Notes under the pieces: model-generated
The model's input: the letters and a program-made list of their open reading frames with translations, nothing else
Databases searched by the model: none
Told to the model about the DNA's origin: nothing
Translations under genes and position numbers: made by a program
Shown: positions 25,463 through 33,322 of the stretch, piece by piece
Numbering within the stretch: the stretch's first letter is position 1
Layout: every line of letters begins with the position of its first letter
Origin: Candidatus Poseidonia sp.
GTDB lineage: Archaea > Thermoplasmatota > Poseidoniia > Poseidoniales > Poseidoniaceae
Assembly (NCBI GenBank): GCA_022426155.1
Contig: JAKMEE010000042.1
Coordinates: 1 to 49,741, forward strand
Length of the DNA stretch: 49,741 nt
Direction: 5' to 3'

Positions 25463-26289
25463 TCGGAAGTTCCTAAGGAGAAAAAGGCGGCTTCGCCTTT
25501 GATTTCATAGCGCTCAATTGTAAGCTGTCCCGGCCCGAGAAGGTATTCCAGGAAGAGGCTTGCTGCTTTGGATTCGGGGCCACTGAGTTCAATGAATGAG
25601 TAGGGGTTGTAGAGGTGTTCATCTGTGAATTCGAGGCGCAGTAATTCGACATCTTCTTGGAAATTTAATGCGGTTCCACGGTCCGATAACGTGGCGCAGT
25701 TTTTCTCATTGGCCATGTTGATCGCTGCTCCCATTCCCTGTCCGATCGAATAATACCATTCTCCAGATGGATGGAGTCCGTTCGAGTCCTCGGTGACTTC
25801 CAATCCCCTGGTTTCATTTAGCGCTCGCCAAATAGCTTGTTCTTTGTGATGTGTCCCGGAAAAATCACCACGAGAAATGAAACATTGTTCTTCGTTATTG
25901 ATCGTTTCAAAGACGTCGAAAATAGAACCGTTAAAATTCTGTGGAGAGAGAAGAACGAATCGGTTCCATGCAATCATGGTTCGGTTTGTGCCGTGGCCTT
26001 CTTCGATGAATTGCATTTCAAGAGAAGGGGCATGAACAAGGAGGGCATCTACGTCTTTATTTTCGCCCAACACAAGAGCGGCCCCCGTCCCTACAGCCAC
26101 ATACTCAACTTCAATATCATGCGCTTCTTTGAACTCTTGAATCAGTAAATCCAACACTCCAGAATCCCGCATGGATGTGGTGGTGGCTAAACGAAGTTCG
26201 GCCTGTTCTGAGGTTTCATTCGCAGTAAGACAGCCGCTCATGGTGGACAAAACGAAGAGGGACGTTAGCCAAAGGGCTTGAAAGTTCAT
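25459..26289 (-). CDS. Tungstate/molybdate-binding lipoprotein (TupA-like)
   Basis: 276 aa from the ATG at 26289. A lipoprotein signal peptide ends at Cys20 (TMSGC). The mature protein has the TupA hallmark LATTTSMRDSGVLD, then YVAVGTGAAL, the oxyanion-binding SRGDFSGTHHKEQ and the C-terminal LSDRGTALNF. These closely follow the tungstate-specific TupA family (T-T-S and R-x-x-S-G-T-x-x-x-E), which favours tungstate over molybdate; the preference is an inference. It would deliver the anion to the fused TupBC protein encoded convergently. It begins 1 base after the stop of a small zinc-ribbon gene, in the same direction. Confidence 0.88.
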   Translation of the reverse strand: MNFQALWLTSLFVLSTMSGCLTANETSEQAELRLATTTSMRDSGVLDLLIQEFKEAHDIEVEYVAVGTGAALVLGENKDVDALLVHAPSLEMQFIEEGHGTNRTMIAWNRFVLLSPQNFNGSIFDVFETINNEEQCFISRGDFSGTHHKEQAIWRALNETRGLEVTEDSNGLHPSGEWYYSIGQGMGAAINMANEKNCATLSDRGTALNFQEDVELLRLEFTDEHLYNPYSFIELSGPESKAASLFLEYLLGPGQLTIERYEIKGEAAFFSLGTSD

Positions 26290-26290
26290 C

Positions 26291-26581
26291 TCAATCAAAA
26301 TTCATGATGTGCCCGCATTCAGGGTAACTGCATGTCACGCTGTATTTGGAGCGTTTTGGTTTTGGAATTTTCAACATGGACCCGCACATATCGCATTGTA
26401 CCTTGATGGTGTCTGGCCCTTTCTTTACAGGCTCATCGGTAAGCGTTCGCCCAACATCGGTTGACCACCCAAGAGAGTCGCTGTACTTGTCTTCCGATCG
26501 GAGTTTGGATTGTTTAAGAGAAAGGCGCATCTTACGCTTTCGCTTGCCCTTTTTTTTGCCGGGAGGTGTTTTGGCTGCCAT
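26291..26581 (-). CDS. Small basic protein with a four-cysteine zinc site
   Basis: 96 aa. The first 30 residues are strongly basic (KKKGKRKRKMR), suggesting nucleic-acid or ribosome binding. The C-terminal half holds CDMCGSMLKIPK and TCSYPECGH, a C-x2-C ... C-x4-C-x-H pattern that probably binds one zinc ion, similar in spacing to DNA/RNA-binding zinc ribbons. No named family is recognised. It sits between the beta-CASP RNase gene (54-base gap) and tupA (1-base gap), all on the minus strand. A role in RNA metabolism with the RNase is possible but unproven. Confidence 0.65.
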   Translation of the reverse strand: MAAKTPPGKKKGKRKRKMRLSLKQSKLRSEDKYSDSLGWSTDVGRTLTDEPVKKGPDTIKVQCDMCGSMLKIPKPKRSKYSVTCSYPECGHIMNFD

Positions 26582-26634
26582 GGGTATCAGTCTCCGCTAT
26601 CTGTTGATGTATTCAATGACTTCGGCTGTTTTCT

Positions 26635-27948
26635 TCATTCGATGATGCCAGAAATTCCATTGACTGGTTCATGCACGGTGTGGCCCTGAGCCTCAAGAGC
26701 TTCAACCAACGGTGGTCTTGCGTGATTTGGATCTGTGTGATAGACCACCACGTCTTTCGCACCGCATGCTTGAGCAAAATCAAGAATTTCTTGGTGCCCT
26801 GCGTGAGTTGAGAAAGAGAATTGTTCTGTTTCGAGGGTGATTTCGGTGAGTTGGCCGTAGATCTCCAAAGACCCAGTGTCTAGAAGTAGGCGGCCTCCTG
26901 TATCTTTGGCTTGGTAACCAGTGAAGAAAATGGCATTTCGTTCATCGTGGCGTAGACGATTCAAATACCAGAGTGCGGGGCCTCCAGAAAGCATCCCTGA
27001 AGTTGATACAATAACATCTGCTTCCAGCGCTTTCTTTTTGTCTGACTTACTGGATACGCGACGAGCCCAAGACCATGCACTGTCCAGTGCTTGACGATCC
27101 CGTAGGAAGTTGCCATGGTCGAGGTGAAGTTTTGCGACTCGCTTTCCCATCCCGTCAACGTGAACATCGAGATGAGGCAGGTGTTTGTGAAGAAGCATGA
27201 CAACATCTTGGGTACGCCCGTTTGCAAAGGCGGGAATAAGGACGGTTCCTCCGCGTGCGACAACGCGTGCGACGTTTTCGATGAAACGTGAAATTTCAAC
27301 ATTTTTTTCTGGGTGATCTCGGCCGCCGTATGTCCCTTCAACAAAGAGAACATCGGCTTTCACGGGTTGAGCCCCTGCAACAAGCGGAGAATCGCGTGTG
27401 TCAAAATCTCCTGTCAGTAAGACTGTTCGAGTGGGCATGTTGATCTCTAACATGGCAGCTCCTGGAATATGGCCAGCACCATGCAATGTTAGAGTCCAAT
27501 TATGATGTTGCCAGGGTACATTGAATTCATGTGTGATCCATGAATCCAATGCTGTGTCAATGTCTCTCTTATCCCAAGAAAGAGGATAACGTTCGATTGA
27601 ACTAACTTTGTAGCAATCATGCCACATCATGCTGGAAAGACTGGCCGTGAGAGGTGTTCCGTGTAAGCGTGTTCGATGATTGGCGCATAACCAAGGTGCC
27701 ATTCCAAGATGGTCGATATGTGAATGAGTGATAATGGCATCATGAACGACTGGAGCTTCTGATGGATAACGAGGCGGTGATGTTGGCGCAAGGCCATAAT
27801 CTAAGAGTAATCTGGTTCCTTCTTGATCTTCAAGAACGATTCCAACATTCCCTACTTCGTCTCCTCCACCGAGATAATGAAAACGAAATCCTTTGGATGG
27901 AGGAGAATCAGGATATGTTGTGGTACGTCCTGCTGAATAGAATACCAT
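26635..27948 (-). CDS. Beta-CASP metallo-beta-lactamase RNase (aCPSF2-like)
   Basis: 437 aa from the ATG at 27948; the longer frame starts at a non-ATG codon. The metallo-beta-lactamase core shows motif 2 THSHIDHLG, with GHIPGAAM and LLTGDFDTRD ahead of the beta-CASP segment (VLIPAFANGRTQDVVMLL, STSGMLSGGP, TGYQAKDTGGR, and the late SFSTHAGHQE). This is the RNase Z/CPSF73 class that cleaves RNA using two zinc ions. It lacks the N-terminal KH domains of aCPSF1, whose length is about 630 aa, so it matches aCPSF2 or another archaeal beta-CASP RNase. Likely RNA decay or 3'-end processing. It is the first gene of the minus-strand group with the zinc protein and tupA. Confidence 0.92.
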   Translation of the reverse strand: MVFYSAGRTTTYPDSPPSKGFRFHYLGGGDEVGNVGIVLEDQEGTRLLLDYGLAPTSPPRYPSEAPVVHDAIITHSHIDHLGMAPWLCANHRTRLHGTPLTASLSSMMWHDCYKVSSIERYPLSWDKRDIDTALDSWITHEFNVPWQHHNWTLTLHGAGHIPGAAMLEINMPTRTVLLTGDFDTRDSPLVAGAQPVKADVLFVEGTYGGRDHPEKNVEISRFIENVARVVARGGTVLIPAFANGRTQDVVMLLHKHLPHLDVHVDGMGKRVAKLHLDHGNFLRDRQALDSAWSWARRVSSKSDKKKALEADVIVSTSGMLSGGPALWYLNRLRHDERNAIFFTGYQAKDTGGRLLLDTGSLEIYGQLTEITLETEQFSFSTHAGHQEILDFAQACGAKDVVVYHTDPNHARPPLVEALEAQGHTVHEPVNGISGIIE

Positions 27949-28262
27949 GTAACGGGTAGGAGGCTCTTTCAAATGAAGATGTGGGTATGGACCCCTCTAT
28001 TTCCATTGGAGATTCTTTTCATATTTTGAACATGAAATTTTTATTTTTTCTTTCCACTATGTTGATTAACTTCTCGCGCTCAATTACAACGGGTTTTCTT
28101 CAAATTCGATTCATACATTCAATTCTTCAAATATCGGTTTGAAACAATAATTTGTTCCAGAGGAAATGTAGGGGTTTGCTCTCATACCCTCTTTTCGATG
28201 ATTATATTCTTTTATCGAGGACCAGTGGAGAACGAAGAAACCTTCTAATGTGGCGTTTTGCA
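27949..28262. other. AT-rich divergent intergenic region
   Basis: About 314 bases between the divergent RNase and ferredoxin genes, clearly more AT-rich than its surroundings. It should hold both promoters. On the minus strand GAAAAAATAAAAATTTC (about 28031-28047) is a possible TATA element for the RNase; on the plus strand GATTATATTCTTTTATC (about 28199-28217) is a possible TATA element 45-65 bases ahead of the ferredoxin start. No credible ORF, tRNA or repeat was seen. Confidence 0.5.
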
Positions 28263-28472
28263 ATGGACATGGCGCGAAAACCAAACCAGATTTTTGTCGT
28301 CGATGAAGATCGATGTTTTGGTTGTGGAGCTTGTATCGCCTTATGTCCAGTGAATGTGCTAACATTGGACAAAAGAATGATCTATGTGGATGAACCAAAT
28401 TGTTCTCATTGCGAATTATGTATTCCTTCTTGTCCAGTTTTTGCATTGACCTTCAAACCCTCAGGTGAATGA
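28263..28472 (+). CDS. 2x[4Fe-4S] ferredoxin
   Basis: 69 aa from the ATG at 28263; ATGs at 28248 and 28269 are close alternatives. Two cluster motifs are complete: CFGCGACIALCPVN and CSHCELCIPSCPV, each C-x2-C-x2-C-x3-C-P, the bacterial-type eight-iron ferredoxin pattern. It would carry low-potential electrons in the cytoplasm. The next gene, a flavoprotein-like protein, starts one base after its stop, and a membrane desaturase follows; this arrangement suggests the ferredoxin feeds one or both of them. No regulatory site is evident beyond an AT-rich upstream region. Confidence 0.9.
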   Translation: MDMARKPNQIFVVDEDRCFGCGACIALCPVNVLTLDKRMIYVDEPNCSHCELCIPSCPVFALTFKPSGE

Positions 28473-28473
28473 C

Positions 28474-29214
28474 ATGCACATCGGCATTGTAGGAGGAAGT
28501 CTCGAAGGATTGCTTCTCGCAATTGAACTCGCACCCCTTCATGACTGTATTATTTTTGATATTGAGCCAGAGATTGGAACACCATCATGGAACCCTGGTT
28601 GGATTTTAGATCCAAGCCTACTTGAAACATACCTCTCTCTAGAACAAATAGAATTCATGCTCCTTCATGAAAATCCACAAGGTTGGGGTTTTCGTTGGGA
28701 ATGGCTGATCAAACACTTGAGCGTTGTTGCTGCACAACGTGGCGTTCAATTGCGCACACGCACACGTATTTTGAACACTGAGAAAAACGATGATGGAATC
28801 GACTTACAACTATCGATAACAGAAAGCCAACATTCTGCAAATACTTTTGTTAACGTCCTTATTGATGTTCAAAACCATCATGAATCTGGAGTCGGAACCA
28901 AACAACACAACCTCAACCCCGACTATCTTCTCACACCCTTTTACGAATCAAAACAGCAACTTTGGTTCGGTGGGTTGACAACAAAGAAAACAGAAAAACC
29001 CGGAGACCCTCAACCAATTCTGATCCTTCAACGAAGTGACGGATTGAAAGAACTGTGGTGGGACCGCCCAATTTCTTGGCGCCCAAAGTCCGGATTCATT
29101 GAAGAAACAAAAGTATCGCTCCCAGATGCATTGGAAGAACTTTCTTTCGATGCGAAACTTGCCCAGGTTGTGGATTGGTTACGCGAGAACCCGGAACTGA
29201 GTAAATCGGTGTAG
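28474..29214 (+). CDS. Short geranylgeranyl-reductase-like flavoprotein
   Basis: 246 aa from the ATG at 28474; a GTG at 28465 overlapping the ferredoxin is an alternative. The N-terminus HIGIVGGSLEGLLLAIEL resembles the Rossmann FAD-binding start of geranylgeranyl reductases, and PEIGTPSWNPGWI matches their P-E-I-G-x-P segment, but the third glycine of GxGxxG is replaced by Ser and the Cys of that segment is missing. FRWEWLIKHLSVVAAQRGVQLRTRTR fits the next helix-strand unit. Full-length enzymes are about 390-450 aa; the C-terminal catalytic region is absent. It may be a degenerate or specialised redox partner. FAD binding is uncertain. It lies between ferredoxin and desaturase genes. Confidence 0.6.
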   Translation: MHIGIVGGSLEGLLLAIELAPLHDCIIFDIEPEIGTPSWNPGWILDPSLLETYLSLEQIEFMLLHENPQGWGFRWEWLIKHLSVVAAQRGVQLRTRTRILNTEKNDDGIDLQLSITESQHSANTFVNVLIDVQNHHESGVGTKQHNLNPDYLLTPFYESKQQLWFGGLTTKKTEKPGDPQPILILQRSDGLKELWWDRPISWRPKSGFIEETKVSLPDALEELSFDAKLAQVVDWLRENPELSKSV

Positions 29215-29308
29215 TTTGAAACACCACCTTGAAAGGGGGGACCGCTTCCGAAAACTGAGAAACGTGCTCTTGGCACGGCGGGAGGGAGACACTTTGGCAG
29301 CACATCCT

Positions 29309-30376
29309 ATGGCAGAACTGCGGAAAAAACTCCAAGAAAGGGGTCTTTTGGATAAACCAACAGCCAAATCCTGGACGAAAATTATCGTCCTTCTTGGAAT
29401 TCTGGGTGGACTTTACACAGCCCACCTCTATTTACCTCTCAAGTGGGGGCTCGTGCTGATTCCAATTACAGCTCTCTTCACCACCACCGTGGCAATGATC
29501 GGCCACGAAGGAGTGCATCTCTCAGCCTGTAAGTCAAAGGCAGGAAACGTATCTCTTGCTGCCATTGCCTTCCCCCTCTTTTCGGGTCTTTCCATGGAAT
29601 ATTGGCGAGAGAAACACAATGTCAAGCACCACGCCCATCCAAATGTAATTGAGAAGGACCCCGACATCCATTCATGGCCTCTTACTTTTTCACAAGAAGA
29701 ATACGAAAGCAGTGGAAAGGTTCGACAATGGTTCCAACGAAACATTCAGGCCTATTTCTTTTGGCCAATTTCACTTTTGGTCGGACATTTGATGCGCTGG
29801 GACGGCATCAAATACACCATCCTTCGCCCCTTCAAGAAAAAGCGAAACCGATTTTCAAAAATATGGATGTTGGATTCAGGATTGATTCTTGTTCATTTCT
29901 TTTTGTGGCTCGCTCTCCCAATTCTACTCGGACTAAGTTGGCAGATCACATTTGGATTTTACATTCTTCTCTGGAGCTTGGTTGGTACGTACCTGACGGC
30001 CATCTTCATCGTTGGACACGCAGGGCGACCAATCGTCACAAAGTTCGATGAAAACTGGCGTTTACAAATTGAAACCGGACGCCGAATCAAACTTGGAAAA
30101 TTCGGTTCATTCTTTTTCGTTGGACTTGATTATCAAATTGAACACCACCTTCTTCCAGCACTTTCACATTTCAATCTCCCTAAAGCCGCCCCCATCGTCA
30201 AAGAATACGCCGAGGAGCGCGGTTGGGAATATGAGGAAGTGGGCTTTTTCAGAGCATTATGGCGTTCAACAACGGCCTTGCATACGGCATGGAAAACACC
30301 AGCGATTGAAATCGATGGATCCAACCCTAAGAATGCAGCATTGATTGAAGATTTCACACCGAATGAAGCGGTTTGA
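29309..30376 (+). CDS. Membrane fatty-acid-desaturase-family enzyme
   Basis: 355 aa from the ATG at 29309. A TTG at 29294 in the same frame has a well-placed GGAGG (29281-29285), and the open frame reaches 29216, so the start is unsettled. The three histidine boxes are intact: GHEGVH (H-x3-H), HNVKHHAHP (H-x3-HH) and QIEHHLLP (Q-x2-HH), the pattern of front-end acyl-lipid desaturases but without a cytochrome b5 domain. Four or more membrane helices are visible. The di-iron enzyme needs an electron donor, and the ferredoxin two genes upstream is a natural candidate. In an archaeon the substrate could be isoprenoid lipid, a carotenoid or a scavenged fatty acid; this is not decided by sequence. 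Confidence 0.87.
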   Translation: MAELRKKLQERGLLDKPTAKSWTKIIVLLGILGGLYTAHLYLPLKWGLVLIPITALFTTTVAMIGHEGVHLSACKSKAGNVSLAAIAFPLFSGLSMEYWREKHNVKHHAHPNVIEKDPDIHSWPLTFSQEEYESSGKVRQWFQRNIQAYFFWPISLLVGHLMRWDGIKYTILRPFKKKRNRFSKIWMLDSGLILVHFFLWLALPILLGLSWQITFGFYILLWSLVGTYLTAIFIVGHAGRPIVTKFDENWRLQIETGRRIKLGKFGSFFFVGLDYQIEHHLLPALSHFNLPKAAPIVKEYAEERGWEYEEVGFFRALWRSTTALHTAWKTPAIEIDGSNPKNAALIEDFTPNEAV

Positions 30377-30378
30377 GA

Positions 30379-31746
30379 TCAATCTCTGGAAGCCGCCATG
30401 TTCGGTGTGACCCATCCATCATTTAGCAATACAGAGGGGTAACCACCCCAGTATGCTTCTCTCGCAGCTTGATTTAGATTCATACAAGTTACTACATCAG
30501 AGGGGCGGTCGGACAGCGTCTCACTTCCATTCAAATGGGCAATGATCGGCTCAACGTTTGACATATTGACAAGACCCCAGCCCGTTTGCGTACATGGTGC
30601 GACGGGTGAAACAGGAACGGTGCCTGATGTAGGGTCCCAATTCAAGTTGGGATACCACGCTGAACGGTTGAGGGCGTCACGGACATCTGCATTTTGTATC
30701 TCAATGATTTCTCCAGCAGGATCAACACCGCTGACCAACATACCGTTACGGGTAGACGTCTCCGCACCAGAGGAATTGTCATTGTATTCGACGCGAAGTG
30801 TTTCGAGAACGGCTGAAAGAATACCGGCAGTTTTTGGAGTCGCAAAAGAGGTCCCAGAGGTTTCATGATACCCGTCAATATCATCGTGATTTGGTAAAAC
30901 CTGGGTCCAATCGGCCGAAATATCGGGATAAGACCCAGACATAATCTCCTTTTGGTCATCGCCTTCTTCGGCGTATCCCGCGATTCCAATTGACCACGGC
31001 GGCCCAGCAGTTGCATCCTGAATTGCAGGAGACGGGCTGTTATCTGCAGCACCTGCGTGGAGTTTCCCATATTCAACCACAGCAGATTCTGTTGCACGTT
31101 CAATTCCGGGAACAGGCAATGAGCCGGGGGCACCAAAGGAGGTCGATAGGATGTCGACAAGTGGTTGATCAGCAGCGGATTGGACGGCCTGCGAAGAAAA
31201 ACCTTCTACGAAGAAAATAACCGCGTTTGGATTAGCGTTGACAACAGCCCCCGTAACAGCAGAACCATGACCATCGCTTGGGTCGTCGAGAATGAGAATT
31301 TCACTGTCACCATCGGGAGAACTGCCGATAATACTTGTTCCAGGGAAGTAGACGATATCGCTTGCATTGAGCGTATCCCAACAAGACGAGCGGTCTGCCT
31401 CATACCGTTCAGACCAGGTTCCTTCGAAGGTTAACTCGCATATTTTGTTGACGCCCAACCCATCCAGTAACCAATCAGGGTATGTTTCATTGATACGAAA
31501 ATGATCGTGATAGACATTGATGCCGGTGTCGATGGGAGCCACGACTGAAAAGGCCCTCCAATCACCATCATTGGTCTCTGAGGACGCATTGTTCGAAGCT
31601 TGATCATCGTCCCCCAACATGGCCATTACCGTCATCAGAGAAACCACGAGCAGTGTTGCAAGAGAGAGCGACATCAACTGGCGCGAACCCATGGGAGAAT
31701 CACCATCTATCAAAGCGACATCACCCCCAACGTCAACATCGGCCAT
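30379..31746 (-). CDS. Subtilisin-like (S8) protease, membrane-anchored
   Basis: 455 aa from the ATG at 31746 (MADVDVGG); upstream codons in the frame run into the divergent alaX. A signal-anchor helix at about 23-44 (LMSLSLATLLVVSLMTVMAML) is followed by an Asn/Ser-rich spacer. The triad is Asp73 (PIDTGIN), His160 (DGHGSAVTG) and Ser300 (ETSGTSFATP), with Asn236 (GAADNS) as the probable oxyanion residue. There are several Cys in the mature part and no repeats, unlike the larger subtilisin at 3.7-6.8 kb. A secreted or surface peptidase is likely. It converges on the desaturase gene with 2 bases between the stops. Confidence 0.88.
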   Translation of the reverse strand: MADVDVGGDVALIDGDSPMGSRQLMSLSLATLLVVSLMTVMAMLGDDDQASNNASSETNDGDWRAFSVVAPIDTGINVYHDHFRINETYPDWLLDGLGVNKICELTFEGTWSERYEADRSSCWDTLNASDIVYFPGTSIIGSSPDGDSEILILDDPSDGHGSAVTGAVVNANPNAVIFFVEGFSSQAVQSAADQPLVDILSTSFGAPGSLPVPGIERATESAVVEYGKLHAGAADNSPSPAIQDATAGPPWSIGIAGYAEEGDDQKEIMSGSYPDISADWTQVLPNHDDIDGYHETSGTSFATPKTAGILSAVLETLRVEYNDNSSGAETSTRNGMLVSGVDPAGEIIEIQNADVRDALNRSAWYPNLNWDPTSGTVPVSPVAPCTQTGWGLVNMSNVEPIIAHLNGSETLSDRPSDVVTCMNLNQAAREAYWGGYPSVLLNDGWVTPNMAASRD

Positions 31747-31815
31747 GGTATTTCGTCCGCGGGGCAATTGAAGAACCCTGCGTATTTTGAAGATGTGAAG
31801 CCAACTGGCTTCATC

Positions 31816-32580
31816 ATGGCGACAGAGAAACTCTACCTTGAAAGTATTGAAGCAGGCTATCACCAGAATTTTGACGCTACTGTTACGGCGGTTGAAGGCC
31901 AAAAAGTAACCCTTGACCGCACCCTTTTCTATCCACTTGGTGGCGGCCAACATTGGGACACTGGAGTCTTACAAGGGCCGAACGGTGAAGTCTCAGTCAC
32001 TGAAGTTCGAGGGCGACAGGCGGTGGAACACACGGTCGATGAAAATCATCAATTAGAGTCCGGGGACGAGGTGCGGGGAACCATCGACTGGGGGCCACGT
32101 TATGCACACATGAGAATGCACACGGCGCAACACCTTGTGAGCGGACTTGTGTACGAATTATTTGACGGGGCCAGAACCGTTGGCAATCAAATCCACGCTG
32201 ACCGTTCCCGCATCGATTTCAATCCCATTGCCTTTGATGAAGCCATGCTCATGACCATGACGGAAGCAGTCAACCAACGCATTGACGAACATTTACTTGT
32301 GACTGATAGTATCATGACGCGCGATGAAATCAATAGCGTGATGCCAGCCGAACGGACCAATATGGACCTCCTTCCCTCATTTGTAACGGATTTACGCGTG
32401 GTCCAAATCGGCAACATGGTGGACATGTGCCCTTGCGCAGGGACTCATGTTGCCAACCTTGCAGAATTAGGCCACATCAACATACTTGGGAAAAAATCCA
32501 AGGGAAAAGGAACCCAACGCGTGAGTTATGACCTCCATCTTCCCGAAACAACCCGCTCCCCAATTCAAACCGTGCTTTGA
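31816..32580 (+). CDS. alaX: AlaX-type alanyl-tRNA editing protein
   Basis: 254 aa from the ATG at 31816 (MATEKLYLES); the longer frame overlaps the divergent protease. Free-standing homologue of the alanyl-tRNA synthetase editing domain, hydrolysing Ser- or Gly-tRNA(Ala). The N-terminal beta-barrel part has DRTLFYPLGGGQHWDTG; zinc ligands are His102 and His106 (HTAQHLVSG) and Cys207/His211 (CPCAGTH, C-x3-H). The GGGQ-containing N-domain and a length near 250 aa fit AlaX-M rather than the shorter AlaX-S. Its 3' end lies 1 base from that of the convergent Cys-rich protein. Confidence 0.94.
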   Translation: MATEKLYLESIEAGYHQNFDATVTAVEGQKVTLDRTLFYPLGGGQHWDTGVLQGPNGEVSVTEVRGRQAVEHTVDENHQLESGDEVRGTIDWGPRYAHMRMHTAQHLVSGLVYELFDGARTVGNQIHADRSRIDFNPIAFDEAMLMTMTEAVNQRIDEHLLVTDSIMTRDEINSVMPAERTNMDLLPSFVTDLRVVQIGNMVDMCPCAGTHVANLAELGHINILGKKSKGKGTQRVSYDLHLPETTRSPIQTVL

Positions 32581-32581
32581 A

Positions 32582-33289
32582 TTAGAATTCAAGGTCGTCA
32601 TCGATCAATTCTTTGACTTCTTTCATAGCTGATTTGAGATTTTTACGAGCCTCTTGTCGGCGTTCAAATTCCGCAACCTCAATGATTTGAGCCATGTCTT
32701 CATCAAAGGGTGCGGCTTTGGCAGCTGCTTGAACACGATCGGTGAGGGCCGTATCCTCTCCAGAACGCTCATCGCGATTGATGGGTTCTATGGGCCGGCT
32801 TGGAACGGTTCTGGCGCCATAATGCTCGTCCAATTCTAACACCTCACCACTCCATGCTTCTTCACCCAACACACGGGCGATGTCTGCAGAAGGGGCCCCA
32901 TCTTTCCACGGATTTTGATTACCAATTTGGCGGATCAAACTTTCCTTTTCACGCCCCCTTTGCTGAGCGAACAATTCTTCGATGTCTTCGGTTACTAGTG
33001 GGGCCTCAGGCTCAGTTAAAACCCCGGCCAATCGCTGCTGATTGCGTAAGGTAGGCCCATGCGCTTCATCATGGTCGTACCGGTGTGGTGCGGCGGCCAT
33101 GGCCATGATTTCCTTGGCCAACTGATAGAAAGGGTCGTCCGTGGGTGCTGAAGCGAGCATCTCACGTACATTCCGATGATGGTCGATGCAGGGCCGACAA
33201 CGTTCAGCCCCCGCATCATCAGGAGCGTCACACCACAAACAACAGGCTTGAAAACCCAATTCTTTCATGGCTTTTCGAGGCATCGACAT
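32582..33289 (-). CDS. Unknown protein with N-terminal CxxC pair
   Basis: 235 aa; not recognised. Near the N-terminus CCLWC (16-20) and CRPC (31-34) give a C-x2-C-x10-C-x2-C arrangement followed by His residues, a plausible zinc site. The rest is charged and probably helical, with a Glu/Arg-rich central part and an acidic C-terminus (KEVKELIDDDLEF). There are no membrane helices and no enzyme motifs. Two Met codons occur at 33289 and 33283. It is divergent from the M50 protease (33-base gap) and convergent with alaX. A small adaptor or regulatory protein is possible; no function is claimed. Confidence 0.65.
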   Translation of the reverse strand: MSMPRKAMKELGFQACCLWCDAPDDAGAERCRPCIDHHRNVREMLASAPTDDPFYQLAKEIMAMAAAPHRYDHDEAHGPTLRNQQRLAGVLTEPEAPLVTEDIEELFAQQRGREKESLIRQIGNQNPWKDGAPSADIARVLGEEAWSGEVLELDEHYGARTVPSRPIEPINRDERSGEDTALTDRVQAAAKAAPFDEDMAQIIEVAEFERRQEARKNLKSAMKEVKELIDDDLEF

Positions 33290-33322
33290 GAAAATTCATT
33301 CCTTGGGAGTCAAGCGGAACAC

